Source: Dastarcus helophoroides (Eukaryota > Arthropoda > Insecta > Coleoptera > Bothrideridae). Taken from it: a stretch of DNA of 64,000 bases. Shown here one piece after another: positions 24,400 through 34,301 of this stretch. Position 1 is the first letter of the stretch. Every line of letters begins with the position of its first letter. The notes under the pieces are model-generated. The model was not told where the DNA came from. It saw nothing but the letters and a program-made list of their open reading frames with translations, and made no database searches. The position numbers were made by a program, and so were the translations under genes. Where the stretch lies: positions 16,045,629 through 16,109,628 of the forward strand of contig CM053327.1 of NCBI GenBank assembly GCA_028583605.1, given 5' to 3'.

Positions 24400-25735
24400 T
24401 ATCATGATTAGAAAGAAAATCGCGCAGAACTTAAGCGAGGTCAACTATGTTAGTGAAAGAATTGTTAAAATTACTATCAAACGATATGGAAGAGATTTAT
24501 GCATAATAGCAATATACATTCCAACAGAAGACTCTCGCCACCAATAAAATGACGAATTCTACTGGTTTCTTAATGAACAACTAGAGAAAATAAGACTTTA
24601 ATGGAAAAGTGGGTACTAGAGACAATGATGAAATTGTGGGGTAATATGGAGATAATTTAAAGAGAAACGAATATTCCGAAGAAACTCACTTAGCGCTCAT
24701 AGATCTTGAAAAAGCCTTATGACTCAATTCCCAGGATGAAATTAGGGGACCAGAATTGGCGGGTACGGATCCGCGAATAATCAGAATAATTAAAGAATTC
24801 TGTAAAGACAATAAGGCATATGCGAAGAATGGAAAGGCATTATCACCTGCGATTGAACCAACTAAAAGATTACTCCAAGGATGCTCTCTTTCTCCTTTAT
24901 TGTTTAACATATATTTAGAAATAATAGTAAAAGAGTGGACATGCAGATGTAAACCAATAAGTATTCCAGTGGGAGATGAATTTCTCTTTAATATTAACTT
25001 TACTGATGACCAAATGTTAATAGCCCAAGATGCTTATGACTTGGAGTTCATGCTCAGAAGATTACACAATACCTACAGTGAATGGGGGACTCAATAATAA
25101 TATTGATAAAACTGAATACCTAGTATTAAATTCGGATACTAAATTTCAAGTCAACTAGATACTTAGGAGTTACCATCACTAAAGAAGGGACAGGACGCGC
25201 AGAAATTAAAAACCGAATAGAAGAGAGTAGAAAGATCTTAGTAGCACTCAATCCAGTATGGTGGAATAAAAACATATCTAGGCAAACAAAAATTCGAATG
25301 GGTAAAACGCTAGTGGAACCAGTACTACTGTATGAAAGTGAAATTTGGATCTTAAGTATGGAGTGAAAGAGGAGGCTCAACACCATTGAGATGGACTATC
25401 TAAGAAGAAGTGCCAGGATATCACGATTAGAAAAAAAAAAGGAACGACGACATTCGAAATATAATAAACGCAAGGGAAACCATTGTGGATAGAGTGAAAA
25501 GAAGAGGGCTAAAATGGTTCGGACACGTACTTCGAATGGATAAACAAAAGTATCCACATCGTATACTTAAATGGAAACCCACAGAAAAAAGAAGAAAGGG
25601 ACGCCCGAGACGATCATGGACTGAAGGAATGAGGAAAGCCATGAAAAGCAGACTGTTATAAGATGAAGAAGCACAAGATAGAAGTAGAAGGTGTTTAGGT
25701 GTAATGGGAATGTAAATATAATTTGTTTTAAAACT
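24400..25735 (+). pseudogene. LINE relic: endonuclease trace and reverse transcriptase
   Basis: Plus-strand pieces of one LINE polymerase. 24410-24600 keeps an apurinic-type endonuclease trace ('NLSEVNYVSERIVKIT', then 'KRYGRDLCIIAIYIPTEDS'). After an internal deletion, 24690-25097 encodes RT: 'ETHLALIDLEKAL', 'DPRIIRIIKEFCKDNKAYAK', 'RLLQGCSLSPLLFNIYLE', and the catalytic box as 'FTDDQ' (most RTs have F/YADD). Later frames give 'RYLGVTITKEG' and 'RMGKTLVEPVLLYESEIW', and the typical C-terminal segment up to about 25700. Multiple stops and shifts. It lies within a foldback-like subrepeat that resumes at about 25745. A target duplication was not found. Clade not assigned; different from the 3250-4640 family. 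Confidence 0.85.
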
Positions 25736-25739
25736 CTTA

Positions 25740-25870
25740 AAAAAATTGTTTGTGGTATGGTTTGTATACTGAGCTACGAGGCTCTTCTTTATTGTATTTT
25801 AGAGCATTTTCAATTGAAAAGAGTTTTGCCTCTGGTATGTTTGACATAATTGCTTGACCTGCCCTTCTGT
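25740..25870 (-). repeat. foldback-like array, right part
   Basis: Resumes the reversed 75-90 bp unit after the LINE: 'gtggtatggtttgtatactg', 'aaaagagttttgcctctggt', 'atgtttgacat'. Because the left side breaks off in the same orientation, the LINE most likely landed inside the reversed arm. Confidence 0.55.
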
Positions 25871-25874
25871 AATT

Positions 25875-28840
25875 TAATATATATATTTTTTTTAATTCTT
25901 AAGAATTACGATGGTGAGCGAAACGTCGCACATGGGTGAATTGCAGGGTATATACGCTTTTCTCGGCCATTGACATTGAATCAGGTATTTAACACGAAAC
26001 ATTATTTTTACACCTTTAGGGGCCAAATTTTAAAAAAACATGTTTTACCAGATATCAAATTTAAAGTTAGTACGCTTTATAATTCTAGAGATTTCCTGAT
26101 ATGTAAATCAGTGATATTTCCTTTCCATTTATAATATCATAATCATGTATAATTTATGGATTGTTTTTTCCTAAAACCTTTTTTTTTTGTTAAATATTTT
26201 TTTATTACGCCATACCAATTCGATAATTAAAGTGAATTTTTAATACCTCATTTTAACACCGGAAACTTATTCATATCAGATATGTAACCCTTAGGGGGGC
26301 GGGAGGGTTCTAGCCGCTATTTATGTAGGTCTCGCGCTTTAGAACATTAGACTTCTAGAGAGGTTTGGATTGGACACCCTTCTTAGAATCACAATTACAT
26401 AATTTAAAGCACTCCATACACATTACCATTACCAATAGCTATTTTTCAACATTATACAGCTTATTACATCCTAGCAGATTTATAAAGATTTTTAATAAAT
26501 AAAATTTTCTGCCATTACTATTTTTACTACGACTCAATCATTTCGCTCTGCTCAATTTCTGACATCTTCTGTATTAATCTAGGTCCATATCTGTTGCAGT
26601 AAAAAGCGGATTTATTACAGGATCGATGTAAGCCAGAAAAATTCCAAGCAATTTCCGCGTATCTACTTGTGAGGAGGGCGCCACTATAAGTAAATGTAAT
26701 CTTGATGGGGTCTCGCGACTCGTGACATTTGGCAAGGGCAGCGGATTGCCTGGATGTACACTGCATACGGTGAATACTTAAGATGATGCCGACGTTCCTT
26801 CTATCTGATTTAATGTCTCGATTCCTCCTCCCTTCTTGTCTCTCTCTCTCTCTCGCGCCTCCGCGGAATCGATAGTGTCAGCTTATCCTCCGAAACGAGA
26901 AGAATCACTTTCACGTTAATGATCTAGGGGAATTCGGACAAATTTTGGTAGGGAAAACTGACATTGCTTATTTAAAATGTGATTTTCAAATGTCACACCG
27001 TTACCCACGTTGAAAAATATTTTGCCATTTTCCATTTGCGGGGATGCGTAATTTATTTAAGCTCTTTTAGGGCATCATCGATTGAAATGGATTGACTTTA
27101 CCAATTCCTGCTTTTTATAGATTGTATATTCCATCGAGTATTCTTGTAAGTACTTAGCACCTACCTTGAGAAGTTATATGTTTCAGGTGATATATTAGGA
27201 AATTCGTTCCTTTGCACTTTTTTATAAACGAAATCTCAACTGTGACAATTGTTTAATGTGTTTCGAAACTAAATAATTCTGAACGATTGAGCATTGCACA
27301 TTAATTTTGTCTATGCGTCGTTTTTGTTTTGCAGGATTTCTATTTCAACTTTCATCAACCCGATTAATTATTTGCCTACACTTTTTAGGTCCATATATTT
27401 TTTTTTGAATGCCTTGTATTTTTTTGATTGTTTAATAAAAAAAACGTAAAACATATACCATTGCTTTCATATCACTTTTCAAGTGTATGAAATAATTGTG
27501 CTTCGAAATAATACGTAAGTATTTACTTGTTGTACCTGCATTGCTACTCTCGCTCCGAAAAGATACTGCCACAAATTATAAATAATCCGTAGATACTGCC
27601 TTGCCTTAGCCTGCATGAGAGGTGGCTATTTCAAAGCTAATCGACCTATGGATTATAAGTAATATTGTGAAATATTATCCATTTTAATCTTTCTCTCTGC
27701 TTGGGGAATTCTAATAATTATTTTTTTCTTTAGACTCTAAGCAGATCGACATGATCAATGCTGAATATGTGGTTGTCCAGTGTTTCCCAAAATTTATTCA
27801 AATTTGTGATAGACCATGAATTTATGCTTGTTTACAATACTTATTTTGCATTTTTATTAGGTAACAGATGTGTAAATTACATTCAGTATACTATTATCTT
27901 TTTATTCAACCAAAAACGTATTACCTGTAAATGCCAACAAACATCCAAATTTTTCAGGAATCGATGTTTGAATTTACATTGAAGTGTTGGGTATTATTCA
28001 AGCGTATTCAGTTGTGAACTTTATGCTCGGCTGAGTGTTTGAGTGAGTATATATTTGAAGCAGTTTTAGCGATCCATCTGAAGCGTTGAGAAGCCCTAGT
28101 ATTCGCGTCTAAAATCTACAACTCGAATTTCTTTCTTCCGTGAAATTATATATTTTATTAAATCTTTGAATTTACACTCCAACAATTTTCTCATAATCTG
28201 TGTTTTGTTGCAGGTATGTTGGAACTTTTAGCAGCTTACCAGGAAACACGTATGTATATCGTAAAACTCTTGGCATTTTTAATTTGTCATTCAAGACATT
28301 TAAACTGAAGATAAGCTAATGGGACTTTTCAAAGTCGACTTAATATTTGTAATTGCCCCAGTTCCTTGAAACCCTTCTTGTTTGATTTCTCTTGGCACCC
28401 ACAGAGAATTAACATTTATTAATGAGGCAAATTTCTGATTCTGAGCGTACGCTTTCCATTATTACAACTATTAAGGCCGCAACTGCATAAACTTTAATAA
28501 TAGCATTAATTGTTTGATTTTCCTCCCCAACACAAAGTGAAGGATATAAATAGATATCTCAAAGCGATTCCACTAGTTTCGGAACTTTGACGTATATAAA
28601 CAAACTATTTACCGCCGAGGCAACTTCCTGGAGCCGGTTCGGTCAAATAGGCTTAAACATCCCTGTTAGAGAAACAAAAATCATCACCCTCACACCCCAG
28701 GGAAATTATCGAGGGATTTAAATTTGAAGCTCTTTATAATATGTTAACGGGGCTGCAAAATGAATATCGCTGTAGATCTTTTGAACTTCGATGGATTCTA
28801 AATCCAGGGATCAAAGTTTCTGACATTATAAGTCACATCT
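25875..28840. other. spacer, no gene assigned
   Basis: AT-rich DNA with less AT-rich patches at 26290-26370 and 26690-26900. A short CT microsatellite lies at about 26840-26855. A 79-codon minus ORF (26527-26766) contains four cysteines but no recognisable domain. No TE identified. Confidence 0.4.
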
Positions 28841-29179
28841 TGAATCATCTTTGACAGGCTTTATACAGGATAAATAAAAACGATTGGTTGGTCTATTAGG
28901 AGGTGACTACATAGTTGCACATAAAATCTATCAAAAGAATCAAACACGGCAAGTTGAATTCCAAAAGTGATTGACTTTCCAAAAGTTGTATGCAAGTAGA
29001 CTGCCAATTCATGCAGCCCTCTAGGCGCATATAGTAAAATCATAAGTAGCTGAACTACCAACCGTTGAAACACCTGCCACCTAGCGAAGCTGTTGCTCTC
29101 TAGGAAAGTTCCCAGAAGACAAGGACTCCAATGCACAGACCAATAGGTTTGAACATCTATTAGATTCGAAGTTTGCAAA

Positions 29180-29221
29180 CCAAAGACAGGCCTTCGATCT
29201 TGTTAGATCTCGTCAGTTTCG
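29180..29221 (-). ncRNA. hammerhead ribozyme-like motif, copy A
   Basis: Read on the minus strand: the core box CTGACGA fits the hammerhead consensus CUGANGA. Next is stem II, GATCT-AACA-AGATC, a perfect 5-bp stem with a 4-nt loop, then GAA, a short stem III region ending GTC, and TTTGG. Stem I should pair TTTGG with CCAAA upstream of the core, but this copy has CGAAA (one mismatch), and its stem III (GGCCTGT) has lost the usual A-C/G-U pairs. So the core and stem II are intact while stems I and III are damaged. Type I topology with minimal stem III is the form known from Penelope-like elements and newt satellite. Probably inactive here. Confidence 0.6.
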
Positions 29222-29417
29222 TATATCCAACTCGAATGCTAACAAATGTTTCGACAAGTACTAAAGAATCAACGAACCTGCCCCCTATTGGTCCATAGAG
29301 AAAACTATGGCCATCGCCAACAATGTCGCATGTAAGTAGAATACAACCGAGACTGCAAATTTATGCAGCCTTCTAGGCGTGTACAGTGAATTATAGGTAG
29401 CTGAACTACTGGATATG

Positions 29418-29458
29418 CCAAACTGGCTAGGTCTAACAAGATCGAAACTAGTCTTTGG
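29418..29458 (+). ncRNA. hammerhead ribozyme-like motif, copy B
   Basis: Plus strand, complementary in its damage to copy A. Stem I is intact: CCAAA (29418-29422) pairs with TTTGG (29454-29458). Stem II GGTCT-AACA-AGATC (29430-29443) holds with one G-T wobble. GAA is followed by ACTAGT (29447-29452), giving A-U and C-G pairs at the base of stem III, and C29453 is the expected cleavage base in GTC. The core box reads CTGGCTA instead of CTGANGA (two changes), which should abolish cleavage. ACTAGT is self-complementary, so two molecules could form a 6-bp stem III, as proposed for dimeric hammerheads. Confidence 0.6.
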
Positions 29459-29689
29459 TTTTCAAACTTCGAATCTAATAAATGTTCAAACCTATTGGTC
29501 TGTGCATGAGACTCCAAAAGTTGCTTTTTTCTTTCTTTCTTCCTGCCGTTCATAATTTTCATTTTTAATACGTGAGTAAGTATTTAAAACTCAAATTTAA
29601 ATCAAATCAATCAATAAAAGATATACTTCGTATGGCATTGGACTTTGTCAAGAAACTGCTAAAAGCTTTTGACGCAAGAAACCAAATTC

Positions 29690-30200
29690 AATACTGAAGA
29701 GCACCCACACTAGAGGCGAAATACTCCGGAAGTGACTCAAAAAAAGGCTGAAAGGATACAGTCAATATAGAAGAGGCGCAGTAACTCGTATGTCGACCAT
29801 ACGAGAGGCGAAACACATATGCAGAGTGAAAAACTAAGAGTCAAAATGAAAGAACACAGTAACTCAGTACGTCGACCAAAGTAGAGGAAAAATTACTCAG
29901 AAATAAAATTTACACAAAAGTACAAGAGCATAATATGAGACAGAAACAGCACGATACCTTAGTATGTCCACTTTATTACAGGTAAAAATTAACTATTGAG
30001 ACTGTGGAATGCATAACCAAATTTCAGGGCAGAAAAGCACGGTAATTTAGAATGCCCATTTCTTATTATAGACAAACATCATTTAAGGAGACTATGGAAT
30101 GAAAAACTAAATCTCAAGACAAAAGTACACGATAACCAGTATGCCTACGAAAGCTAAAAGACTCAGAAATAAAAATAATACAAAAGACAAGGAAGCATCC
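29690..30200 (+). repeat. subrepeat array of the foldback family
   Basis: Degenerate plus-orientation units of the 75-90 bp family: 'gtaactcgtatgtcgaccat', 'acgagaggcgaaacac', 'gtaactcagtacgtcgacca', 'gataccttagtatgtccac', 'gataaccagtatgcctacg'. The consensus contains a small hairpin, GTATG-TCGAC-CATAC. No opposed arm was found at this locus. Confidence 0.65.
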
Positions 30201-30229
30201 ATCTGCAATATACGGTCACTCTTGAAGAT

Positions 30230-31280
30230 TTTTGAATGGCTGGTCATCAAATAGAGGAAATTTTTAACTGTCGTCTTTTTTGATATTATTTAAAAATTAC
30301 TGAATTGAATTGAATTTGGCATAAAAGTATTGATTAGAATTAGTTTGCCATGCACTATATGTTAGCTATCTAAGATTTTTAGTGTAAGAAATGGTCAGAT
30401 CGCCACTTAACCACCGGAACCTATTAGAACAGTAGAACACATGTGAGGTAAAACTTGGTGTTTTGAGGTAGTCTGTAGGTTTTGTACAAAAGAATTGCAT
30501 CTCAGATCTCGGCGATGTCAGTTCACACAATAAACGTCGTTAAGTTTACATAAAACGCGTTTCATTTATCGGAGCTATCAAGACCTAATAGTGATCCCGA
30601 ACACTATATTTTGAAGCCTTTTTCAAAACAAGTATGCACATTATTATTTAAGTTATCACGGCGTAGTGAGTTGATATCTTAATATGCTGCAACACAAATA
30701 ACTGCGCGATCTAATTTGCACATTTAAAAGGGTCATGCTAGTTGAAAATTAATTTATTTAACTGAGCCATGCGAAAATTTCTCAGTCGCTTATCTAATTA
30801 TTCCGGCTTCATGTATAAGAACTGAAATTATTTCCAGCTTGCAACTTAATTTATAAATTTCTGTCGTGCACTGCCCAAACTTTGCTCATTAATTATGTTG
30901 AAACTTGTCTTTGAATATCTGAATAGTTTGGGACGAATCATCGACCTAGTAGTTAATCTAACTCTAAGGTCTGATGACTTATGGATTTCAACGGAAGCAG
31001 CCTCGCGTGATGCACATTTAAAATTAACGAAACGCTTTATAAACTAATAAAATATGGACGCGCTTAAACAACACAATAGGGCAAAGTTTCTCGTGTTTAA
31101 TTAAAACTATATCATAATTGTTAGAGGTTTAATTTGTAAGTTTAATGTTTATGGGATCCTTTGTCAAACTCACTGTTAAGCCCTTAACATCATGTAGTGT
31201 AAACTTAGATAACAATAAATAATGAGGACTGTTTATTAAATATGCGCACAAGTAAAGTATATTGCAATAATTTTACACTA
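30230..31280. other. spacer, possible old LTR trace at 30440-30620
   Basis: No gene recognised. 30500-30620 contains 'cacaataaacgtcgttaagt' (possible poly(A) signal) followed by 'cctaatagtgatcccgaaca', which resembles the sequence just downstream of some gypsy-type LTRs. This is a resemblance from memory without a second copy in the window. Confidence 0.3.
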
Positions 31281-31284
31281 CTTT

Positions 31285-31410
31285 TTAAAGAAACTTGTAG
31301 AACATTTAAGCAGTTTCCAGAAAAACTGCTTAAAAAGCTGAAGCATTTGGTTTGGGAACCAAAGCCTGTTTCAACAATATTATCTCATTAGTTTGGTGTA
31401 CCAACCCATG
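31285..31410 (-). repeat. hammerhead-family repeat copy, near-complete motif
   Basis: Same family as 29122-29222 ('tagaacatttaagcag', 'tttgggaaccaaagcctgtt', 'tctcattagtttggtgtacc'). On the minus strand (31396-31359) the motif reads CCAAA, CTAATGA (one change from CUGANGA), GATAATATTGTT, GAAAC, AG, GC, TTTGG. Stem I is perfect. Stem II is broken and the T of the cleavage GTC is missing. Inactive relic, but it supports the family consensus. Confidence 0.55.
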
Positions 31411-31425
31411 ATGATACGGACTACC

Positions 31426-31467
31426 ATTGGTAGAGGCTAAGTTCACGCGAATTTAACCTCTACCAAT
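31426..31467. repeat. perfect 11-bp inverted repeat
   Basis: ATTGGTAGAGG (31426-31436) and CCTCTACCAAT (31457-31467) are exact reverse complements around a 20-nt loop. It lies just after the hammerhead-family copy and could be part of it. It is too short to name. Confidence 0.6.
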
Positions 31468-31499
31468 AGAAAAATTCCTGACGGATAACCTGACGTCGA

Positions 31500-32910
31500 A
31501 AACTTAAGGAGCTATCTTCCCCGAAGGGACGATGGGTAGACCATAGGCAGCAGGCAGAAATAGAAAATTTGTTGTACCTTGTTTGGAAATTTTTTGATCA
31601 AGTCAGCTGAATGAGATAAAAAGGTACGTTCGAATTCTCACAAAGCGAAACCAATCTCAAGGGTTGAAGTGAGCCATAGAAGAAAAACGACCAGAATGGG
31701 AGAACAGGCACAGCAAATTATTATTAGTATTCTTTTCCTGACAGAAAATCTAGAAAAAAATATCTATCAGGAAGAAGATTTTAACTTCGTCTTAAACTAA
31801 TTACACACGATAGTCATGAATGCGAAATCGACGTCAGTGAGTTTGCAGAGTATAATTTCTTATTTTGAAATTGATGATTTATTGTAATCTTTAATGATAA
31901 TAGGTTTTTAAGACGATGAGAAATGACGGTTGTTTTGAGAGTATTAATTACAAAAGATAGTGAAGACATTTGTGGCCAAGCTACGAGCTCTCTACCTACG
32001 CTAGCAGTCAGAGCATGATGAATTGCTTTGGACCAGCCCATTGTTATTCCCCTTGTTAATCTTCATGAGAGTCCATGATTGCCATCAGTGCATCAAGTCA
32101 GACCCACAGAATAAGAATAATATTCTTTGCGCATAATTAAATAAAATATGCAGGGTGTTTTAGTCATAATGTCATTAATTTTAAGATAGAGCAATGCGCC
32201 TTTTTTTTAATGTATGTTTACGTCGAAAAAATATTAAATCAGGCCCTCACTGACATTTAAGTGCTAATAATGCACAGCTGAGTCACAATTTGTAATCGGG
32301 AATTGAGAGAAATAAAATCTTGTTTATGTTAGGTCTGAAAGTTAAAACATGCAAATCATTAAGTGATACTTTCGGTTTGGAAAATTCCGCAGGACTCGTT
32401 GGACGATTCGCTTTTTCTCATAAAAATCTGCTGATAGCGATAACGACTTGCAGAAGATATAGTTAATGCGAAACCACCGACTTTGCGGAATATTTTGAAA
32501 AGAAATAGGTACAAGTGTTACAAAGTGGTTACTACTTGGGAAATAATGTCTGAAGTCCATTACAAACGTTTTGGATGGGAAAACAGTTAATGTTTAGGGA
32601 ACATGTTTAAACCACATGTTATTTCCGACGAATTATAATCTTTTCTTTATAGAAACCAAAGATATCAAATAATTCTATAAAATAACCACTTCGGTTTTCC
32701 TGTAAATGTAAAGCACTTACTTTGAGAAATCAGATGATGTTTGGATGGTGCTAGGAATTTTTGTCGTTGGCACATTTTTCATAAACATGCTAATTACCGA
32801 CATTGAATATTAATTTTTTGGATGCGTTGTTATGTAATTTTTTGGAATTTCTATTTTACTTTTTGTCAGCAGTTCACTATTTTCGTCCCCTTTTTACACA
32901 TAATTTATAT
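31500..32910. other. spacer with a single transposon end at 32151
   Basis: No gene recognised. At 32151 'gcagggtgttttagtcataa' followed by 'tgtcattaattttaag' matches the terminal repeats of the element nested in the mariner at 47833-48987. No opposite end is nearby, so this is a one-ended fragment of that family. The 75-codon and 72-codon minus ORFs (31814-32041, 32342-32560) have no recognisable domains. Confidence 0.5.
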
Positions 32911-32911
32911 A

Positions 32912-33155
32912 TGTAAACTTTAGGGGTGAAAATAGGGGGTATTTTCCCCAATAAAAGTCGATATTCAAGAATAGGACTCTATTATTCTTTTATAAGGTTT
33001 AAACGATTTATCGCGGCGGCTCTTCGGTTCCGGCGTATGGTCGGTACTGCTGCGCGATACATTCCTGCTGCGTTTCCTGAGCTCGCCCGTCCTGACGTAG
33101 CCAAGTTGCCACCACTTGGCAACTATATAGGGTGTTTAAGGGGATTCCGCTAACA
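32912..33155 (-). repeat. 3' LTR, 244 bp
   Basis: Same sequence as 35203-35446 as far as I can read. Contains the short inverted repeat AGTTGCCA/TTGGCAACT near one end. The 75-codon plus ORF across it occurs identically in both LTRs and is antisense to the element, so it is not a gene. Confidence 0.9.
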
Positions 33156-33298
33156 CGGCCATCCTGTAAAGGGCGTCCTCGCACCATAGGTTATTCTTTT
33201 TTCTAGAAGTACAAAATTCAAAGGCAGTATTTTTGTTTTGATAATCACATTATTATCACGATTACAGTATGTATTTTCTTTTTCCTTTTTTTTTTTGT

Positions 33299-33390
33299 GT
33301 GTGTGTGTATGCGTATGCGTGCGTGCGTGCGTGCTTGCGTGCGAGCGTTCGTGCGTGCGAGCGTGCGTGTGTGTGTTTTTTTTTTTTCGT
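33299..33390. repeat. GT/GCGT microsatellite
   Basis: A run of gtgtgt, gcgt and gcgtgcga units followed by a run of T, inside the LTR element between the 3' LTR and the hairpin array. Overlapping ORFs on both strands (H/T/A-rich or C/V/R-rich) are artefacts of this run. Confidence 0.85.
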
Positions 33391-33733
33391 TTTGAGTGGG
33401 AACGCCACTCCTTTAGCATGGTGGGATCGCCACCAGCCGTCTTTCGGGTTTTTGTATTTCATCGAATGGGAGCGCCATTCCTTTAGCACAGTGGGATCGC
33501 CACTGGCCGTCTTTGGGTTAGGTTAGTATTTCGAGTGGGATCGCCACTCCTTTAGCATAGTGGGATCGCCACTAGCCGTCTTTGGGGGTGTTAGGTGTTA
33601 GTATATCTTCGAATGGGATCGCCATTCCTTTAGCACAGTGGGATCGCCACAGGCCGTCTTTGGTGTTAGTATTTCATCGAGTGGGATCGCCACTCCTTTA
33701 GCATAGTGGGATCGCCACTAGCCGTCTTTCATG
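33391..33733. repeat. five-unit tandem array, two hairpins per unit
   Basis: Units start at 33394, 33464, 33533, 33611 and 33679 (spacing 68-78 bp). Each has hairpin A, then CTTTAGCA, then hairpin B, then GCCGTCTTT. Hairpin A stems are GAGTGG/CCACTC in units 1, 3, 5 and GAATGG/CCATTC in units 2, 4. Hairpin B stems are GGTGG/CCACC, CAGTGG/CCACTG, TAGTGG/CCACTA, CAGTGG/CCACAG (one mismatch) and TAGTGG/CCACTA. The loop is GATCG in most copies. The paired changes preserve base pairing, and odd and even units alternate, implying a dimeric ancestral unit. It lies in the 3' untranslated part of the LTR element, downstream of the integrase tail, so the RNA would carry up to ten hairpins. Confidence 0.88.
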
Positions 33734-33895
33734 TATTATTCTTGTGTAACATTGTAAACATATAAAAACAAATTCAATAATATTTTTCTTTTTTTTGCCT
33801 TTTCAATATTTTTTTTTGCTTTTTTTTTTTTTAAATCAAGTATTTAATCAGATAAATACTGCAATAGAAATATAATTTCTACTCACATTTATTGA

Positions 33896-34213
33896 TTATT
33901 CTGTAATGAGCCAGCGCCTTAATTGCTCGTGAGCAGCTACTGTTGTCCGCCGTCCTGCTTTTTGCAGCACGTATCTTTCATTAGGTAATAAAGTTCGAAC
34001 GGTATAAGGCCCTTGATATTTGGGTTTTAACTTCCCTCCGCCAGCCAGCTGGGAATCTTCAACTGCAACGAGGTCTCCTATTGAAAACAATTCGGTACGA
34101 TGACGTGCAGCGTTGAATTTTCGAGCTTGGGTATTTGAGTTATCTGTTATTTTAACCCGAGCTTCGACAAAGGCCTTGTCAGAGTCAATAAAGATGTCAT
34201 CTGGTGGTGTATT
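33896..34213 (-). pseudogene. integrase C-terminal fragment of the LTR element
   Basis: The open minus frame runs from about 34213 ('NTPPDDIFIDSDKAFVEAR') through 'ARKFNAARHRTELFSIGDLV' to 'GGGKLKPKYQGPYTVRTLLP' and 'NERYVL', ending 'RRWLITE' at 33896. This is the C-terminal region of gypsy-type integrases (the G-D-L-V and K-P-K-Y-x-G-P-Y motifs), which follows the catalytic core in pol. The zinc finger and DDE core are absent, so it cannot integrate DNA. The frame is intact over about 105 codons, consistent with a recent internal deletion. It has no natural start codon; the ATG at 34090 is internal. Confidence 0.8.
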
Positions 34214-34301
34214 CCTGGAATTTAAATTATCTTAATAAATTAAATAATATTCGCATTTAACTCGTTTGATTTGGTCATCTTGACGATGCATTTCAATCGC
34301 A

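Larger units (their letters stand above)
28860..29550. repeat. composite repeat with two inverted hammerhead-family copies
   Basis: Two direct copies of a ~75-bp segment ('gcaagtagactgccaattca' at about 28990 and its relative at about 29326, both running through 'atgcagcc' and 'ctaggcg' to 'gtagctgaactac') and two inverted copies of a ~95-bp segment (about 29122-29222 and 29405-29516). The inverted segment holds 'agaccaataggtttgaacat', 'ttagattcgaagtttg', 'accaaaga' and the ribozyme-like motif. The layout suggests two head-to-head truncated copies of one retroelement. The same family recurs at 12685, 31285 and 61437. Penelope-like elements are one candidate source because they carry such ribozymes in their terminal repeats. 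Confidence 0.65.

Noticed and set aside
25905..25935. 'gatggtgagcgaaacgtcgc' as a hammerhead ribozyme
   Set aside because: GAAACGTC looks like stem III and the cleavage triplet, but there is no stem II and no CTGANGA box.
32926..33153. 75-codon plus ORF present identically at 32926 and 35217
   Set aside because: It lies wholly inside the two LTRs, antisense to the element's direction.
33150..33526. overlapping 75-89-codon ORFs on both strands
   Set aside because: They translate the GT/GCGT microsatellite and hairpin array in several frames at once, giving H/T/A or C/V/R runs.
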